DNA from: Asaia platycodi JCM 25414
GTDB lineage: Bacteria > Pseudomonadota > Alphaproteobacteria > Acetobacterales > Acetobacteraceae
NCBI RefSeq assembly: GCF_000614545.1
Contig: NZ_BAKW01000010.1
Span: 41,059 to 105,058 of the forward strand
Direction of reading: 5' to 3'
DNA length: 64,000 nt
Shown here: piece by piece, positions 38,676 through 50,244 of the stretch
Position numbering within the stretch: the stretch's first letter is position 1
Layout: each line of letters begins with the position of its first letter
Notes under the pieces: generated by a model
What the model saw: the letters and a program-made list of their open reading frames with translations, nothing else
What the model was told of the DNA's origin: nothing
The model's database searches: none
Translations under genes and position numbers: made by a program

Positions 38676-40018
38676 ATGTGTCCTGACATTGCTTGCGGTC
38701 GCCTGAGCGACACTGTGCTGAGCCAGAATTTCGCCGACGCACATCCGGGCCTAACCGCAGAACAGGCGGGCCTTGAGGCCGATCGCTGTTTTTATTGTTA
38801 CGATGCCCCCTGTATCGAGGCCTGCCCAACCGATATCGATATTCCGCGCTTCATCAAGGCCATAGCGTCGAAGAATATCGCGGGGGCGGCCAAAACCATT
38901 CTTCAATCCAATATCCTAGGCGGCTCCTGCGCAGGGTATGCCCGACCGAGATTCTGTGCGAGCAGAAATGCGTTCATACCGCCATCGAAACCCATAAGCC
39001 TGTGCGCATCGGCGCCTTGCAGCGTTTCGCAACCGACTGGCAGATGGCGCAGACCAATCACCCTTTCACGCGCGCCGCCCCAAGCGGGCGTCGTGTTGCC
39101 ATCATCGGCGCAGGCCCCGCCGGGCTTGCCTGCGCGCATCGTCTGGCGCGCCACGGTCACGAGGTCACGATTTTCGACCGACACGACAAGATGGGCGGGC
39201 TGAACGAATATGGCGTGGCGGCCTACAAGCTGGCGGATGATTTTGCCCAGAAAGAAATCGATTTCCTGCTCTCGATCGGCGGCATCGGTTTCCAGGGCGG
39301 CGCGATCCTCGGCGAAACGCTCAGCCTTGCCACGCTGAGGCAGGATTTTGACGCGGTGTTCCTCGCCATCGGTCTTGGTGGAGTGCGGGCGCTGGGTCTG
39401 GAGCACGAGACCCTTGATGGCGTGCAGGACGCCGTCGCTTTCATCGAGACGCTGCGTTCTCACCCGCTCTCATCCAGCGCCGTAGGGCGCCGGGTTGTGG
39501 TGATCGGCGGCGGCAATACTGCCATCGATGCTGCCGTTCAGGCGAAACGCCTGGGTGCCGAGGAGGTCACGCTGGTCTATCGCCGTGGCGAAACGTCAAT
39601 GTCCGCCACCTCGGTCGAACGCGAGTGGGCGCAGACCAATGGCGTGACGCTTCGTCTCTGGGCGGCCCCGCTGCGCCTCGAAACGGAGAATGGCACGCTG
39701 CGCGGCGTGCGTTTCAAGCGCACCGATCCTGGAAATCTACCTGCCAGTACACCCGCCGAATTCATGATCGAGGCTGACATGGTGCTGAAAGCCATCGGTC
39801 AGATTTTCGTTCCCACCCCCATCGCGCAGGACCAGATCCTGATCGAGAACGGGCGTATCGTTGTCGACGCGCAAGGCCGCACAAGTCTCAACAACGTCTA
39901 TGCCGGAGGCGATTGCACGGCGGGTGACGATCTCACCGTCGCCGCCGTGCGCGACGGGCGAGAGGCGGCTGAGGCCATTCATGCCGATTTCAGCAATTCC
40001 GACGAGAGAGTGAACTGA
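38676..40018 (+). CDS. preT: NAD-dependent dihydropyrimidine dehydrogenase subunit PreT, one frameshift
   Basis: PreT with PreA reduces uracil and thymine to dihydropyrimidines, the first step of reductive pyrimidine breakdown. The N-terminal iron-sulfur region shows CFYCYDAPCIEACPTDIDIP and, after a frameshift near 38938 (one base missing), CPTEILCEQKCV. The rest is a glutamate-synthase-type flavoprotein with FAD motif VAIIGAGPAGLACAHRLARH, GGLNEYGVAAYKL and NAD motif VVVIGGGNTAIDAAVQAKRL, ending in YAGGDCTAGDDLTVAAVRDG. Corrected length is about 447 residues. The stop is two bases from preA. A RutR-like palindrome lies upstream. Confidence 0.88.
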
Positions 40019-40020
40019 CC

Positions 40021-41289
40021 ATGGCCGATCTGCGCACCAATTTCGCCGGGATCACCTCACCCAATCCGTTCTGGCTGGCATCTGCCCCGCCGACGGACAA
40101 GGAATATAATGTTCGTCGCGCCTTCGAGGCAGGCTGGGGCGGCGCTGTATGGAAGACGCTTGGCGAAGATCCTCCAGTGGTCAATCTCAGTTCGCGCTAC
40201 GGTGCCCTTGCCTTTGGGGGCCAGCGTCTGATCGGGCTGAATAATATCGAGCTGATCTCGGATCGGCCTCTGGCGACCAATATTGCCGAGATCAAGCGCG
40301 TCAAACGCGATTTTCCCGATCGCGCGCTGATTGTCAGTCTGATGGTGCCTTGCGATGAGCATCGCTGGAAGGCGATCCTGCCTCTGATCGAAGAAACCGG
40401 CGCGGACGGAATCGAGCTGAATTTCGGCTGTCCGCATGGCATGTCAGAGCGCAATATGGGCTCTGCAGTCGGTCAGGTGCCCGAATATGTCGAGATGGTC
40501 ACGCGCTGGTGCAAGCAGAACACCCGCATGCCCGTCATCGTCAAGCTGACGCCGAACGTCACCAATATCCTCATGCCGGCCCGTGCGGCCCGTCGTGCTG
40601 GCGCCGACGCAGTCTCGCTCATCAATACTATTCAATCGGTTATCGGGGTCGATCTCGATGCCATGGCGCCCATGCCTGTCGTGGGGGGAAAGGGCACGCA
40701 TGGCGGGTATTGCGGCCCGGCGGTCAAGCCTGTCGCCCTGCGCATGATCGGCGAAATTGCCCGGGATCCCGACATGGCGGGCACGCCTATTTCCGGCATG
40801 GGCGGCATCAGCAATTGGCGCGATGCCGCCGAGTTTCTTGCCATGGGGTCGAATGCCCTTCAGGTCTGTACGGCAGCGATGCATTACGGCTTTCGCATTG
40901 TCGAAGACATGATCGACGGATTGTCGAACTGGATGGATACGAAAGACTACGCCACCCTGCCCGATCTGAGCGGCAGGGCCGTCTCACGCTTCGTGCCGTG
41001 GAACCAGCTCAACATGAATTTCCGTACGCTCGCGCATATCGACCAGAAAAGCTGCGTCGGCTGCGGGTTGTGCCATATCGCCTGCGAAGACACCTCTCAT
41101 CAGGCGATTGCCAGACAGACAGGCCCTGAAGGACGCCAATACAGCGTGATCGAGGATGAATGCGTCGGCTGCAATCTCTGCGCCCATGTCTGCCCGGTGG
41201 ATGACTGCATCACTATGGTGCCCCAGCCTGTCGAAAGCGAGATGACCTGGCTCGAACACCCGGCCAACACGCACAGACTCGACGCGTAA
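40021..41289 (+). CDS. preA: NAD-dependent dihydropyrimidine dehydrogenase subunit PreA
   Basis: This FMN-binding subunit of 422 residues has the dihydroorotate-dehydrogenase-like barrel: NPFWLASAPPTDKEYNVRRA, IELNFGCPHGMSERNMGSAV, VIVKLTPNVTNI and GMGGISNWRDAAEFLAMGSN. Its C-terminal tail carries two [4Fe-4S] motifs, CVGCGLCHIACEDTSHQ and CVGCNLCAHVCPVDDC. It works as a complex with PreT. Spacing to preT (2 bases) and to the next amidohydrolase (17 bases) shows one operon. The C-terminus and length fit the family well, and no damage is seen. Confidence 0.93.
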   Translation: MADLRTNFAGITSPNPFWLASAPPTDKEYNVRRAFEAGWGGAVWKTLGEDPPVVNLSSRYGALAFGGQRLIGLNNIELISDRPLATNIAEIKRVKRDFPDRALIVSLMVPCDEHRWKAILPLIEETGADGIELNFGCPHGMSERNMGSAVGQVPEYVEMVTRWCKQNTRMPVIVKLTPNVTNILMPARAARRAGADAVSLINTIQSVIGVDLDAMAPMPVVGGKGTHGGYCGPAVKPVALRMIGEIARDPDMAGTPISGMGGISNWRDAAEFLAMGSNALQVCTAAMHYGFRIVEDMIDGLSNWMDTKDYATLPDLSGRAVSRFVPWNQLNMNFRTLAHIDQKSCVGCGLCHIACEDTSHQAIARQTGPEGRQYSVIEDECVGCNLCAHVCPVDDCITMVPQPVESEMTWLEHPANTHRLDA

Positions 41290-41306
41290 GAAGCGAGAGG
41301 CAGAAC

Positions 41307-42542
41307 ATGAGCAATATCCGCATCGATGGCGCCGCCTTATGGGCCGACCTGATGGAAACGGCCCGCTTCGGCGGGACCGAAAAAGGCGGTATCAAACGCC
41401 TGACCCTGACTGAGGAAGACCGTCAGGTGCGAGACTGGTTCACCGCTGCCTGCACACGCCTTGGCTGTACGATAACCGTGGACGCTCTGGGCAATATGTT
41501 CGCCCGCCGTGCGGGTCTGGACGAGTCCCTGCCGCCGCTCACCATGGGCAGTCATCTCGACACCCAGCCGACAGGCGGAAAATTCGACGGCATTCTAGGC
41601 GTTCTCGGCGGGCTCGCCGTGCTGCGGGCTCTTGATGAATCGGGGCACGTTACCCGGCACCCGATCGAGCTGATCAACTGGACGAACGAAGAGGGGTCGC
41701 GCTTCTCTCCTCCCATGATGTGTTCTGGCGCGTATGCCGGGGCATTCACCGAGCAGGAGGTGCTCGACAAGCATGACCGCGCAGGTATCCGTTTTGGCGA
41801 TGCGCTCGACGCCATCGGCTATCGGGGACAAAAACCCTGCCGTGCCACGCCGATTGCGGCCTATTTCGAACTCCATATCGAACAGGGGCCTATTCTGGAG
41901 GTCGAGAACCGCGTGATTGGCGCAGTGACCGGCGTGCAGGGCATGCGCTGGTATGAGGTCACGATCACCGGCAAGGATGCTCATGCGGGCTCGACACCCA
42001 TGACCCTGCGCAGCGATGCGCTATTAGCGGCCGCTACCATGATCGGTGCCATTTCGGATATTGCCCGCTCTCACGCGCCTCAGGCGCTCGGCACGGTCGG
42101 GCTGATCGAGAACAGGCCGAACAGCAGCAATGTCGTGCCGAGCGAGACGCTTTTCACTGTCGATCTGCGCCATCCCGACGACACCACCGTCGCCATGATG
42201 GAGCAGGACATGACAGCGCGTTTCAAGACCATTGCCGAAACGACGGGGGTTACGCTGTCGATCAGACAGATATGGGATGCACCCGCCGTTCCCTTCGACC
42301 CATGCTGCGTTGCAATGGTCGACGAGGCCGCCAGCGAGGCAGGTTTCGAAGCCATGAAAATTGTCTCCGGCCCCGGTCACGACGCCGCCTATATGGCGCG
42401 TGTGGCACCCACGGCCATGATTTTCGTTCCCTGCCGCGACGGTCTCAGTCATAACGAATCCGAAAATATTACCGAAGCTGAGGCTGAGGCTGGTGCCAAT
42501 GTGCTTCTCGGCGCGTTGCTACGGGCGGATCGTGCGTTCTGA
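41307..42542 (+). CDS. Zn-dependent carbamoyl-amino acid hydrolase (beta-ureidopropionase/hydantoinase C type)
   Basis: The 411-residue enzyme belongs to the M20/allantoate amidohydrolase family. Metal-ligand segments are MGSHLDTQPTGGKFDGILGV (His and Asp), NWTNEEGSRFSPPMMCSGAY (Glu pair), FELHIEQGPILE (His) and GLSHNESENI near the C-terminus (His). In a locus with PreTA and dihydropyrimidinase the expected reaction is N-carbamoyl-beta-alanine to beta-alanine, CO2 and ammonia, the last pathway step. Allantoate or other N-carbamoyl amino acids are alternatives, since substrate range varies in this family. It is translated 17 bases after preA, behind GAGAGGCAG. Confidence 0.86.
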   Translation: MSNIRIDGAALWADLMETARFGGTEKGGIKRLTLTEEDRQVRDWFTAACTRLGCTITVDALGNMFARRAGLDESLPPLTMGSHLDTQPTGGKFDGILGVLGGLAVLRALDESGHVTRHPIELINWTNEEGSRFSPPMMCSGAYAGAFTEQEVLDKHDRAGIRFGDALDAIGYRGQKPCRATPIAAYFELHIEQGPILEVENRVIGAVTGVQGMRWYEVTITGKDAHAGSTPMTLRSDALLAAATMIGAISDIARSHAPQALGTVGLIENRPNSSNVVPSETLFTVDLRHPDDTTVAMMEQDMTARFKTIAETTGVTLSIRQIWDAPAVPFDPCCVAMVDEAASEAGFEAMKIVSGPGHDAAYMARVAPTAMIFVPCRDGLSHNESENITEAEAEAGANVLLGALLRADRAF

Positions 42543-42627
42543 AGACAGTTTCTTGCCGCCTGCGCGTGCCTCGACCACCACCCTGACCTTGTGAAGCGGG
42601 ATTTCTGACGAGAGGATCGAACGCCCT

Positions 42628-43272
42628 GTGACAGATGTCTGCGAGCCGACGAAAGGCAGAAAACCCAGCGCGCCACGCCGCGCAACCCTGCCGCAGATCC
42701 TAAATGCCGCAGAATGGACTTTCGGCACGCGCGGGCTGAAAGGCGCACGCGTCGAGGAAATTGCCGCACTCTGCGCCATCCCCAAAGCCAATATCCTCTA
42801 TTATTTCCGCACGAAAGAAGACCTGTATCAGGCCACTCTGGCGAGGCTACTCGAAATCTGGCTGGCAGACGCCGATGACTGGCTTGCGGCGGAGCGGGAC
42901 CCTCTTGAGGGAATGGAAGGCTATATACGCGCCAAGATGGCCTTTTCGCGCACACGGCCCGAAGGGTCGCGTCTTTTCGCGCAAGAGCTTCTTTCAGGCG
43001 GTCTGATGATTCAAGCTTCCTCAGAGAAACGCTGCGCGCTCATGTCGATCGTCATGCCGAGATTTTTCTTGACTGGCAGGCACAAGCTGATGCGCCCGAT
43101 CGACCCGACGCATTTCCTGTGCCTGCTCTGGTCCGGCACGCAGGCCTATGCCGATATGCAAGTACAGTTCGAAGCCCTGCTTGACCGCACCACGCTGCGC
43201 GACAGCGATTACGAAACCGGAATCGCGACCTTCATGACGCTCATCAGGCCGCTTTTTGTACGGGCTGATTGA
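42628..43272 (+). CDS. TetR-family regulator resembling RutR
   Basis: The 214-residue protein begins at a GTG and carries a TetR helix-turn-helix (ILNAAEWTFGTRGLKGARVE, EIAALCAIPKANILYYFRTK) followed by EDLYQATLARLLEIWLADAD and a C-terminal RutR_C-like domain (YIRAKMAFSRTRPEGSRLFA, HFLCLLWSGTQAYADMQVQF). The residues around YYFRTKEDLY and the WxxTQxYAD segment match RutR, which senses uracil or thymine and represses until they bind. Two RutR-type palindromes in this locus support it as the local regulator. It is convergent to, and overlaps by 29 bases, the permease gene at 43244. Confidence 0.85.
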   Translation: MTDVCEPTKGRKPSAPRRATLPQILNAAEWTFGTRGLKGARVEEIAALCAIPKANILYYFRTKEDLYQATLARLLEIWLADADDWLAAERDPLEGMEGYIRAKMAFSRTRPEGSRLFAQELLSGGLMIQASSEKRCALMSIVMPRFFLTGRHKLMRPIDPTHFLCLLWSGTQAYADMQVQFEALLDRTTLRDSDYETGIATFMTLIRPLFVRAD

Positions 43273-44686
43273 GGCGGGACAGAATGGCGTGACAAATACC
43301 GCCTGTCATGAATCCGATGACCCATGAAAAATTCTGAAGCAGAGCCAGAGCAGGCAGAAAAACCACCAGAAGACCAAGGATAACGGAAAGACCAAGCGCT
43401 GCCAGCGCGCGTGGGTTGATGCCCTTGCGATACCAGTATGCTGCGCCTGGCTCAGTACTGTAGAGCGCATCGGGATCGAGCTGCTTTCCCTGCACGAGAT
43501 AATAATCAACGAGCAGGATGCTGGTCACGGGCGCGATGAAAAGCCCGAGAATATCGAGGGTCAGGTGGATGAGTTCGGGATGGGCATAAAAATTCCACGG
43601 TGTGAGCAGAATGGCCCCGATCGAGGCGATCACACCTCCCTGACGCCATGAAATTGACGCCGGAGCTATATTAGAGAAATCGAACGCCGCAGAAACGAAA
43701 TTGGCCGAGATATTGATCCCGATCGTCGCGGCTACGAGGGTCAGGATGCCGACAAGAAGGATGGTCTGGCTATCGAACAGAATGATGGTTTCAGCCGGAT
43801 CGATGATAAGTCGACCAAGCGCCGGTTGCGTCAGAACGATAGTCGTCAGCACGAGCAGGACGAAAGCCATGAAGTTGACGGGCAGACCCCAGAAATTGCC
43901 GCGTCGCACATCACCCATGGTGACGCCATAACGGGCAAAATCGCCGAAATTCAGAATAATGGCCGAGAAATAGGCAAGGGTGAGCGACGCCACGCCCAAT
44001 GTGCCCCACAGGGAGGCATAGATCGAAAACCCGCCATGAGGCAGAACCGAAAAATGCCATGCCCCATGGGTCTTGAAAAGCAGCGCCGCATCGAGAACGA
44101 GAATGACGCCATAAATGGCCGGACCTGCCCAGTCGATGAAATGACGTATGGCCTCCATTCCGCGCCAGAACACGGCCAGTTGCAGCAGCCAGACAAACAG
44201 AAAAGCGCCCCAGCCAAGCAAGGACAGACCAAGTGCCCCATGACGATGCAGATCGGCATAGGACAGCACATCGGGAAAGAGATGCAGAATGAACAGGACG
44301 ATGGCATTCGAGGCGAGCCAGGTCTGTATGCCGTACCAGCCGACCGCAATCACGCCACGCACCAGCGCCGGGATTATGGCCCCGTAAACGCCAAAGGCGG
44401 CACGTATCACGACGGGAAAGGGCACGCCTGCGCTCTGGCTGGGCACCGCCACCATATTGCACAGGAGATGCACCAGCAGAATGGCCAGAACCAGCCCGGC
44501 AAGCACAGCCCCCACAGGCAGACCCATGGTGAAGAAACTGCCAAGCGTCAGATATCCCGCGACGCTATGGACATTGGACATCCACAGAAAAAGATAATCG
44601 CGCCATGCCCAGTGCCGCGTCTGTACCGGGGCAAGATCGACATTCGATAGCGGGCCTGACGGCAAGACTGCCTCTCGCTGTGTCAT
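43244..44686 (-). CDS. NCS1-family nucleobase permease (uracil/allantoin type)
   Basis: This protein of about 480 residues with 12 predicted membrane segments belongs to the nucleobase:cation symporter-1 family. RHWAWRDYLFLWMSNVHSVA, GAIIPALVRGVIAVGWYGIQ, ISANFVSAAFDFSNIAPASI and SILLVDYYLVQGKQLDPDAL are typical. It probably brings uracil, thymine or dihydropyrimidines into the cell for the adjacent pathway. I place the start at 44686 because the ATG at 44731 would lie only four bases from the operator at 44735, and GGGCATC precedes the inner ATG. The longer form is possible. It is divergent from the dihydropyrimidinase gene. Confidence 0.86.
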   Translation of the reverse strand: MTQREAVLPSGPLSNVDLAPVQTRHWAWRDYLFLWMSNVHSVAGYLTLGSFFTMGLPVGAVLAGLVLAILLVHLLCNMVAVPSQSAGVPFPVVIRAAFGVYGAIIPALVRGVIAVGWYGIQTWLASNAIVLFILHLFPDVLSYADLHRHGALGLSLLGWGAFLFVWLLQLAVFWRGMEAIRHFIDWAGPAIYGVILVLDAALLFKTHGAWHFSVLPHGGFSIYASLWGTLGVASLTLAYFSAIILNFGDFARYGVTMGDVRRGNFWGLPVNFMAFVLLVLTTIVLTQPALGRLIIDPAETIILFDSQTILLVGILTLVAATIGINISANFVSAAFDFSNIAPASISWRQGGVIASIGAILLTPWNFYAHPELIHLTLDILGLFIAPVTSILLVDYYLVQGKQLDPDALYSTEPGAAYWYRKGINPRALAALGLSVILGLLVVFLPALALLQNFSWVIGFMTGGICHAILSRLNQPVQKAA

Positions 44687-44734
44687 CAACTGATGCCCTG
44701 CCTCAATAAATCCCGAAAGAAATCGAGCCATAGA

Positions 44735-44750
44735 TTGACCATATGGTCAG
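44735..44750. promoter_or_regulatory. RutR-type operator in divergent permease/dihydropyrimidinase promoter
   Basis: TTGACCATATGGTCAG matches the RutR consensus TTGACCAnnTGGTCAA at 13 of 14 defined positions and is an almost perfect palindrome. It lies between the permease start and the dihydropyrimidinase start at 44813, so one site can control both genes. Confidence 0.75.
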
Positions 44751-44755
44751 GCTAG

Positions 44756-46213
<1,458 letters not shown>

Positions 46214-46232
46214 GAACCCGCAAACCCGGAAT

Positions 46233-47222
46233 TCAGGCGATGCCATAGCCGTCCGGATGAGATTCTCTCCAACGGAAAGCCGTTTCGACGATCGTATCGA
46301 GCGCCGAAAGATGCGGGGACCATCCCGTATCTTTCATGAATTGGGACGGATCGGCGACCAGTGTGGCCGGATCGCCCCCGCGCCTCGGAGCGGCTTCCCA
46401 GGGTAGCTTGCGCCCACTGACACGTTCGACCGCCTCGATCACCTCGATATTCGAATACCCGCGACCGGTGCCCAGATTGAAAACGACACTTTTATCATCG
46501 ATCTGGTCAAGGGCATGAGAATAGGCCGTGCCAAGATCACCCACATGCAGATAATCCCGCACGCAGGAACCATCGCGCGTCGGATAATCTGTGCCGAACA
46601 CCTTGAGCGCAGGACGGCGACCGAGCGCCACGTCGATGGTGAGCGGAATCAGGTGGGTTTCAGGCCGATGGTCCTCACCGGCACGCCCTGCAGGGTCTGA
46701 GCCCGCAGCATTGAAATAACGCAGGCAGGCGCTACGCAGGCCGTATATCCGATCGGCCCAGTGCAGCACGCGCTCGATCATGTATTTGCTCTCTCCATAG
46801 GGAGAGCCCGGTTCTATCGGGGCGTCGGGCGGAATAGGCTCATCGCGCTCCGGCCCGCCAAACAGCGCTGCCGTTGAAGAAAAGACGAATTTACGCACAT
46901 CGTTATCGACACAGGCCCGGATCAGATTGAGAGACGAAACCCCGTTATGCTCGAAATAACGCAGCGGGTCGGCCATGCTCTCGCCCACCAGAGACAACGC
47001 TGCAAAATGCAGAACCCCATCGAAAGACTGACTGGCCAGAACTTCCTGAGTCGCTGCGAGATCCATCAGATCGGCATGATGAAATCTTGCAGCCGTGGGA
47101 ATGGCCTCGCGATGTCCAGTGCTGAGATTATCGAGCACGACCACCTCATGACCGGCATCGAGAAGGCTGAGAACGGCATGACTGCCTACAAAACCGGCCC
47201 CACCAGCCACCAGATAACGCAT
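46233..47222 (-). CDS. galE: UDP-glucose 4-epimerase
   Basis: The start at 47222 follows GAAGGAAG and gives MRYLVAGGAGFVGSHAVLSL, the NAD-binding motif. The active-site segments FVFSSTAALFGGPERDEPI and YGESKYMIERVL (YxxxK) are present, and the GalE-type substrate loop appears in RYFNAAGSDPAGRAGEDHRP with RDGSCVRDYLHVGDLGTAYS. About 329 residues, the usual size. It interconverts UDP-glucose and UDP-galactose for surface glycans or galactose use. It is convergent with the dihydropyrimidinase gene 20 bases away and is not obviously in an operon. No frame errors were seen. Confidence 0.92.
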   Translation of the reverse strand: MRYLVAGGAGFVGSHAVLSLLDAGHEVVVLDNLSTGHREAIPTAARFHHADLMDLAATQEVLASQSFDGVLHFAALSLVGESMADPLRYFEHNGVSSLNLIRACVDNDVRKFVFSSTAALFGGPERDEPIPPDAPIEPGSPYGESKYMIERVLHWADRIYGLRSACLRYFNAAGSDPAGRAGEDHRPETHLIPLTIDVALGRRPALKVFGTDYPTRDGSCVRDYLHVGDLGTAYSHALDQIDDKSVVFNLGTGRGYSNIEVIEAVERVSGRKLPWEAAPRRGGDPATLVADPSQFMKDTGWSPHLSALDTIVETAFRWRESHPDGYGIA

Positions 47223-47796
47223 CGCTTCCTTCTCTCCACTCTCGAAGCCAGATATGAATGGCTCACATTCATGGCGACGCATTCAACCCGCCAGAGAGAA
47301 CGAACGGCAGGAAATGCACATTCCATGCCCTCTTCAACCGCGCGATCAAAGTGCCTGTGTCACTTCACCCGACAATGAGGGCAACGCGCGCTTCAATTTC
47401 TCCGTCAGATCAAGCGTCTGCATTCATTTTATCTTTATCTATTTAACAAGAAATTTCTTACATCGGAATGAAAATTATTGTTATCGAGATATAGTACGAA
47501 AATATTTCTTGTGTTTTCCTCGATTTCACTAATGAATTAGCTTCCTGTCGTCGTCCGCACGATATTTCTTCAAAACTGCTGACGGCTCCAGGCGGAAACC
47601 ACTGCTTCTTCTGCCAGCATTACACGCTGCTCTCTCGTGCAAGAAGTCGCGCTTCACGAGCGCAACGTGGGAAGCATCCTGCCGATCAATAGGGACCCGA
47701 CAGATAACGCTGCGCCACAAAGCGCCGCCATATCGTGTCAGAGTTGATAAATCCCTCCATGATCAGTCGCACTCCAAGAGGCCTTGTGAGGACGCA
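47223..47796. other. Intergenic stretch upstream of galE and downstream of folC
   Basis: About 570 bp, AT-rich between 47400 and 47540, presumably with the galE promoter. A minus-strand frame at 47529-47720 has no recognisable domain or start signal. No RNA gene or repeat was seen. Confidence 0.5.
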
Positions 47797-49118
47797 TTAC
47801 CGCGGGATCGACCCGTCCTGCTTCAGCACCACCCCTGCCAGATAAAGACTGCCACAGATCAGCACACGGGATGGTGGCCCCTGCAAGCCGGGCAGAATAG
47901 CCGCGATGGTCGGACCGGGCAGTGCCTCACCGCCAGAAGCGTTTACGATGTCTTCGACGGGCAGGGCGAGATGCTGGCCCTCTTCGCTCACCGCATAGAG
48001 CCTCGTGGCATGGCGCTGGACCGGACGCAGGAAGCCTGAGGCGTCCTTGCTCTGCTTCATGCCCACAATCACATGCAAGGGTCTGTCCGACCAGGCTGCG
48101 AGCGTCGGAGAGAGCGCCTCGCCTGCATTGGGGTTGTGACCGCCATCGAGCCAAAGCTCCCATCCTTCCGGCAATTGCGCCGCCAGCCTGCCTTCCAGAC
48201 GCTGCAGGCGCGCGGGCCATTGCGTTCGGGCGATACCGGCCCAGGCCGTGTCCGGCATCGGCAATCCGCTGGCGCGCAACGCCGCAACAGCCAGCATCGC
48301 ATTACCCGCCTGATGCACGCCTTTGAGGCCTGGAGTGGGTAGAGTGAGCGTACCCAACGGATCGTGATAGGACATGGTGCCATCGGCCTGTTGCTCGATA
48401 ACGATCTCGCGCCCGACCTGCCACAGGGGCGCGGCACAGGATTCCGCCTGAGCCTCGATCACAGATCGTGCCGCTTCCTGCTGAGCGGCACAAACGACCG
48501 GCACACCCGGCTTGATGATGCCCGCCTTTTCTGCGGCAATCAGGGCCAGCGTGTCGCCCAGAAACGCCTGATGATCCAGATCAACGGGGGTGATGACGCA
48601 AGCCGCAGGCCTGGCCACCACATTGGTGGCATCCAGTCGTCCGCCCAGACCGACTTCAAGAATGACCAGATCAGCCTGTTACGCGCGAAAAGCAGAAGTC
48701 CCGCCGCTGTCAGCACCTCGAACACGGTAATGGGGTGACCCGCATTGATGCGTTCGATTTCCTCGAGCGCTGCGACAAGCGCGTCTTCACTCACCAGTTT
48801 TCCAGCGATACGGAAGCGTTCGGTAACATCAACCAGATGCGGGCTGGTCATGACATGCACCGACCATCCGGCGGCCTCGGCGATGGCACGCAGCGTAGCG
48901 CAGGTACTGCCTTTGCCGTTGGTGCCTGCCACATGAATGACAGGCGGCAAGCCACGCTCGGGGTTTCCCAGCTTGTCCAGCAAGGCACGAAGACGGTCGA
49001 GAGAGAGGTCTATGAGCTTGGGATAAAGTGCCTGAACCCTGGCCAGAACGGCGCCGGTCCGGCCCTCATATTCATCGCTGAGCTTGGCCGGGGGCGCTTG
49101 GGCTGTCATGGAGATCAT
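47797..49118 (-). CDS. folC: Folylpolyglutamate synthase / dihydrofolate synthase, one frameshift
   Basis: The N-terminal half has the Mur-ligase-type ATP site PPVIHVAGTNGKGSTCATLR and SVHVMTSPHLVDVTERFRIA. The C-terminal half has AACVITPVDLDHQAFLGDTL, AAEKAGIIKPGVPVVCAAQQ, LEGRLAAQLPEGWELWLDGG and HNPNAGEALS. One G is missing near 48677; restoring it gives NRADLVILEVGLGGRLDATN and a single protein of about 440 residues. FolC adds glutamate to dihydropteroate and folates and is normally essential, so the break is most likely a sequence error. It follows accD by 55 bases, the order seen in many alphaproteobacteria. ATGs at 49118 and 49109 are both possible starts. Confidence 0.9.
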
Positions 49119-49173
49119 CCGAGGGGTAGCAAAACCTCCGCTCCATTACGCAGAGCGGGGGACAGTCATTCTG

Positions 49174-50049
49174 TCAGGCGGCTTCGACAGCGGCCTCGAT
49201 GGCAGGCTTGTTCATCATCATGCCGATCAGACTGCCAAGCTTCGCATGCAGGTCATGACGCGACACGACCATATCGATCATGCCGTGGTCGCGCAGATAT
49301 TCCGAACGCTGGAAACCTTCGGGCAGCTTCTCGCGCACCGTATCCTGAATCACGCGCGGGCCGGTAAAGGCAATGAGCGCCTCGGGTTCGGCAATCTGGA
49401 CATCGCCCAGCATGGCGAACGACGCCGACACACCGCCCGTCGTCGGGTTGGTCAGCACGACGATATAGGGCAGGCCTGCGTCCTTGAGCATCTCGACGCC
49501 AATGGTCGTGCGCGGCATCTGCATGAGCGACAGAACGCCCTCCTGCATGCGAGCGCCGCCAGAGGCGGTGTAGATGACAAGCGCGGCCTTTTGCAGCACG
49601 GCAAGTCGGCAGGCCGCTATAAAGGCTTCACCCAGTGCCGTGCCCATGGTGCCGGCCATGAACTCATAGGCCATCACCGCGACGACCGCATCGTGTCCAC
49701 CGATCTTGCCATGAGCAACAGCCAGCGACTCATCAAGATGCGTCTTGGTCTTGGCGTCCTTCAGACGATCAGCATATTTCTTCTGGTCGCGAAAGCCGAG
49801 AGGATCGCTGGGAACCTTGGGCAGTTCGATCCTGGTGTATTTACCGTCGTCGAATGTCCAGTCGAGGCGTTCGGTCGCCTTCGCCTTGCCATGATGGTTG
49901 CAATGCGGGCAAACGCGCTGCGCCTTCTCTAGGTCCTTGATGAGAATCATCTGCGAGCAGGAGTCACAGCTGGTCCAGAGGTTATCAGGCACCTCGCGCT
50001 GCAAAAGGCCACGGATTTTCGGTCGAACGTATTCGGTCAGCCAGCTCAT
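49174..50049 (-). CDS. accD: Acetyl-CoA carboxylase carboxyltransferase beta subunit
   Basis: The 291-residue subunit has the N-terminal zinc ribbon with CDSCSQMI and CPHCNHH (residues about 28-50) and the carboxyltransferase core GHDAVVAVMAYEFMAGTMGT, LVIYTASGGARMQEGVLSLM, NPTTGGVSASFAMLGDVQIA and AFTGPRVIQDTVREKLPEGF. With AccA it transfers the carboxyl group from biotin to acetyl-CoA, the committed step of fatty acid synthesis. Length and motifs are normal. Transcribed ahead of folC, probably in one operon. The upstream gene in many relatives is trpA, which is not present here. Confidence 0.95.
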   Translation of the reverse strand: MSWLTEYVRPKIRGLLQREVPDNLWTSCDSCSQMILIKDLEKAQRVCPHCNHHGKAKATERLDWTFDDGKYTRIELPKVPSDPLGFRDQKKYADRLKDAKTKTHLDESLAVAHGKIGGHDAVVAVMAYEFMAGTMGTALGEAFIAACRLAVLQKAALVIYTASGGARMQEGVLSLMQMPRTTIGVEMLKDAGLPYIVVLTNPTTGGVSASFAMLGDVQIAEPEALIAFTGPRVIQDTVREKLPEGFQRSEYLRDHGMIDMVVSRHDLHAKLGSLIGMMMNKPAIEAAVEAA

Positions 50050-50244
50050 CTTGATCCTACTTCTCGCTTGTCCCGCATGCGGAAAGCCCCATGCGCCGGG
50101 ACGCTGCGGTCTGGATGGCTCCAGTCACTATGAGGGTGCTTTTAGCGATCTTCTGATTGTAATGCCAGTTCCACAAGCAAGGGCGGCTCCCGCTGAAAGA
50201 GCCATCCTGCAGGGCGCTTCCCGATCGAAAGATAGCCGTTAAGT

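Noticed and set aside
43826..44650. Long plus-strand open frame of 274 residues opposite the NCS1 permease
   Set aside because: It is the antisense frame of a well-supported membrane protein and has the composition of a shadow frame (rich in Gln, His, Gly).
50060..50110. GTCCCG...CGGGAC dyad upstream of accD as attenuator
   Set aside because: Only six base pairs match cleanly and the alignment of the rest is poor.
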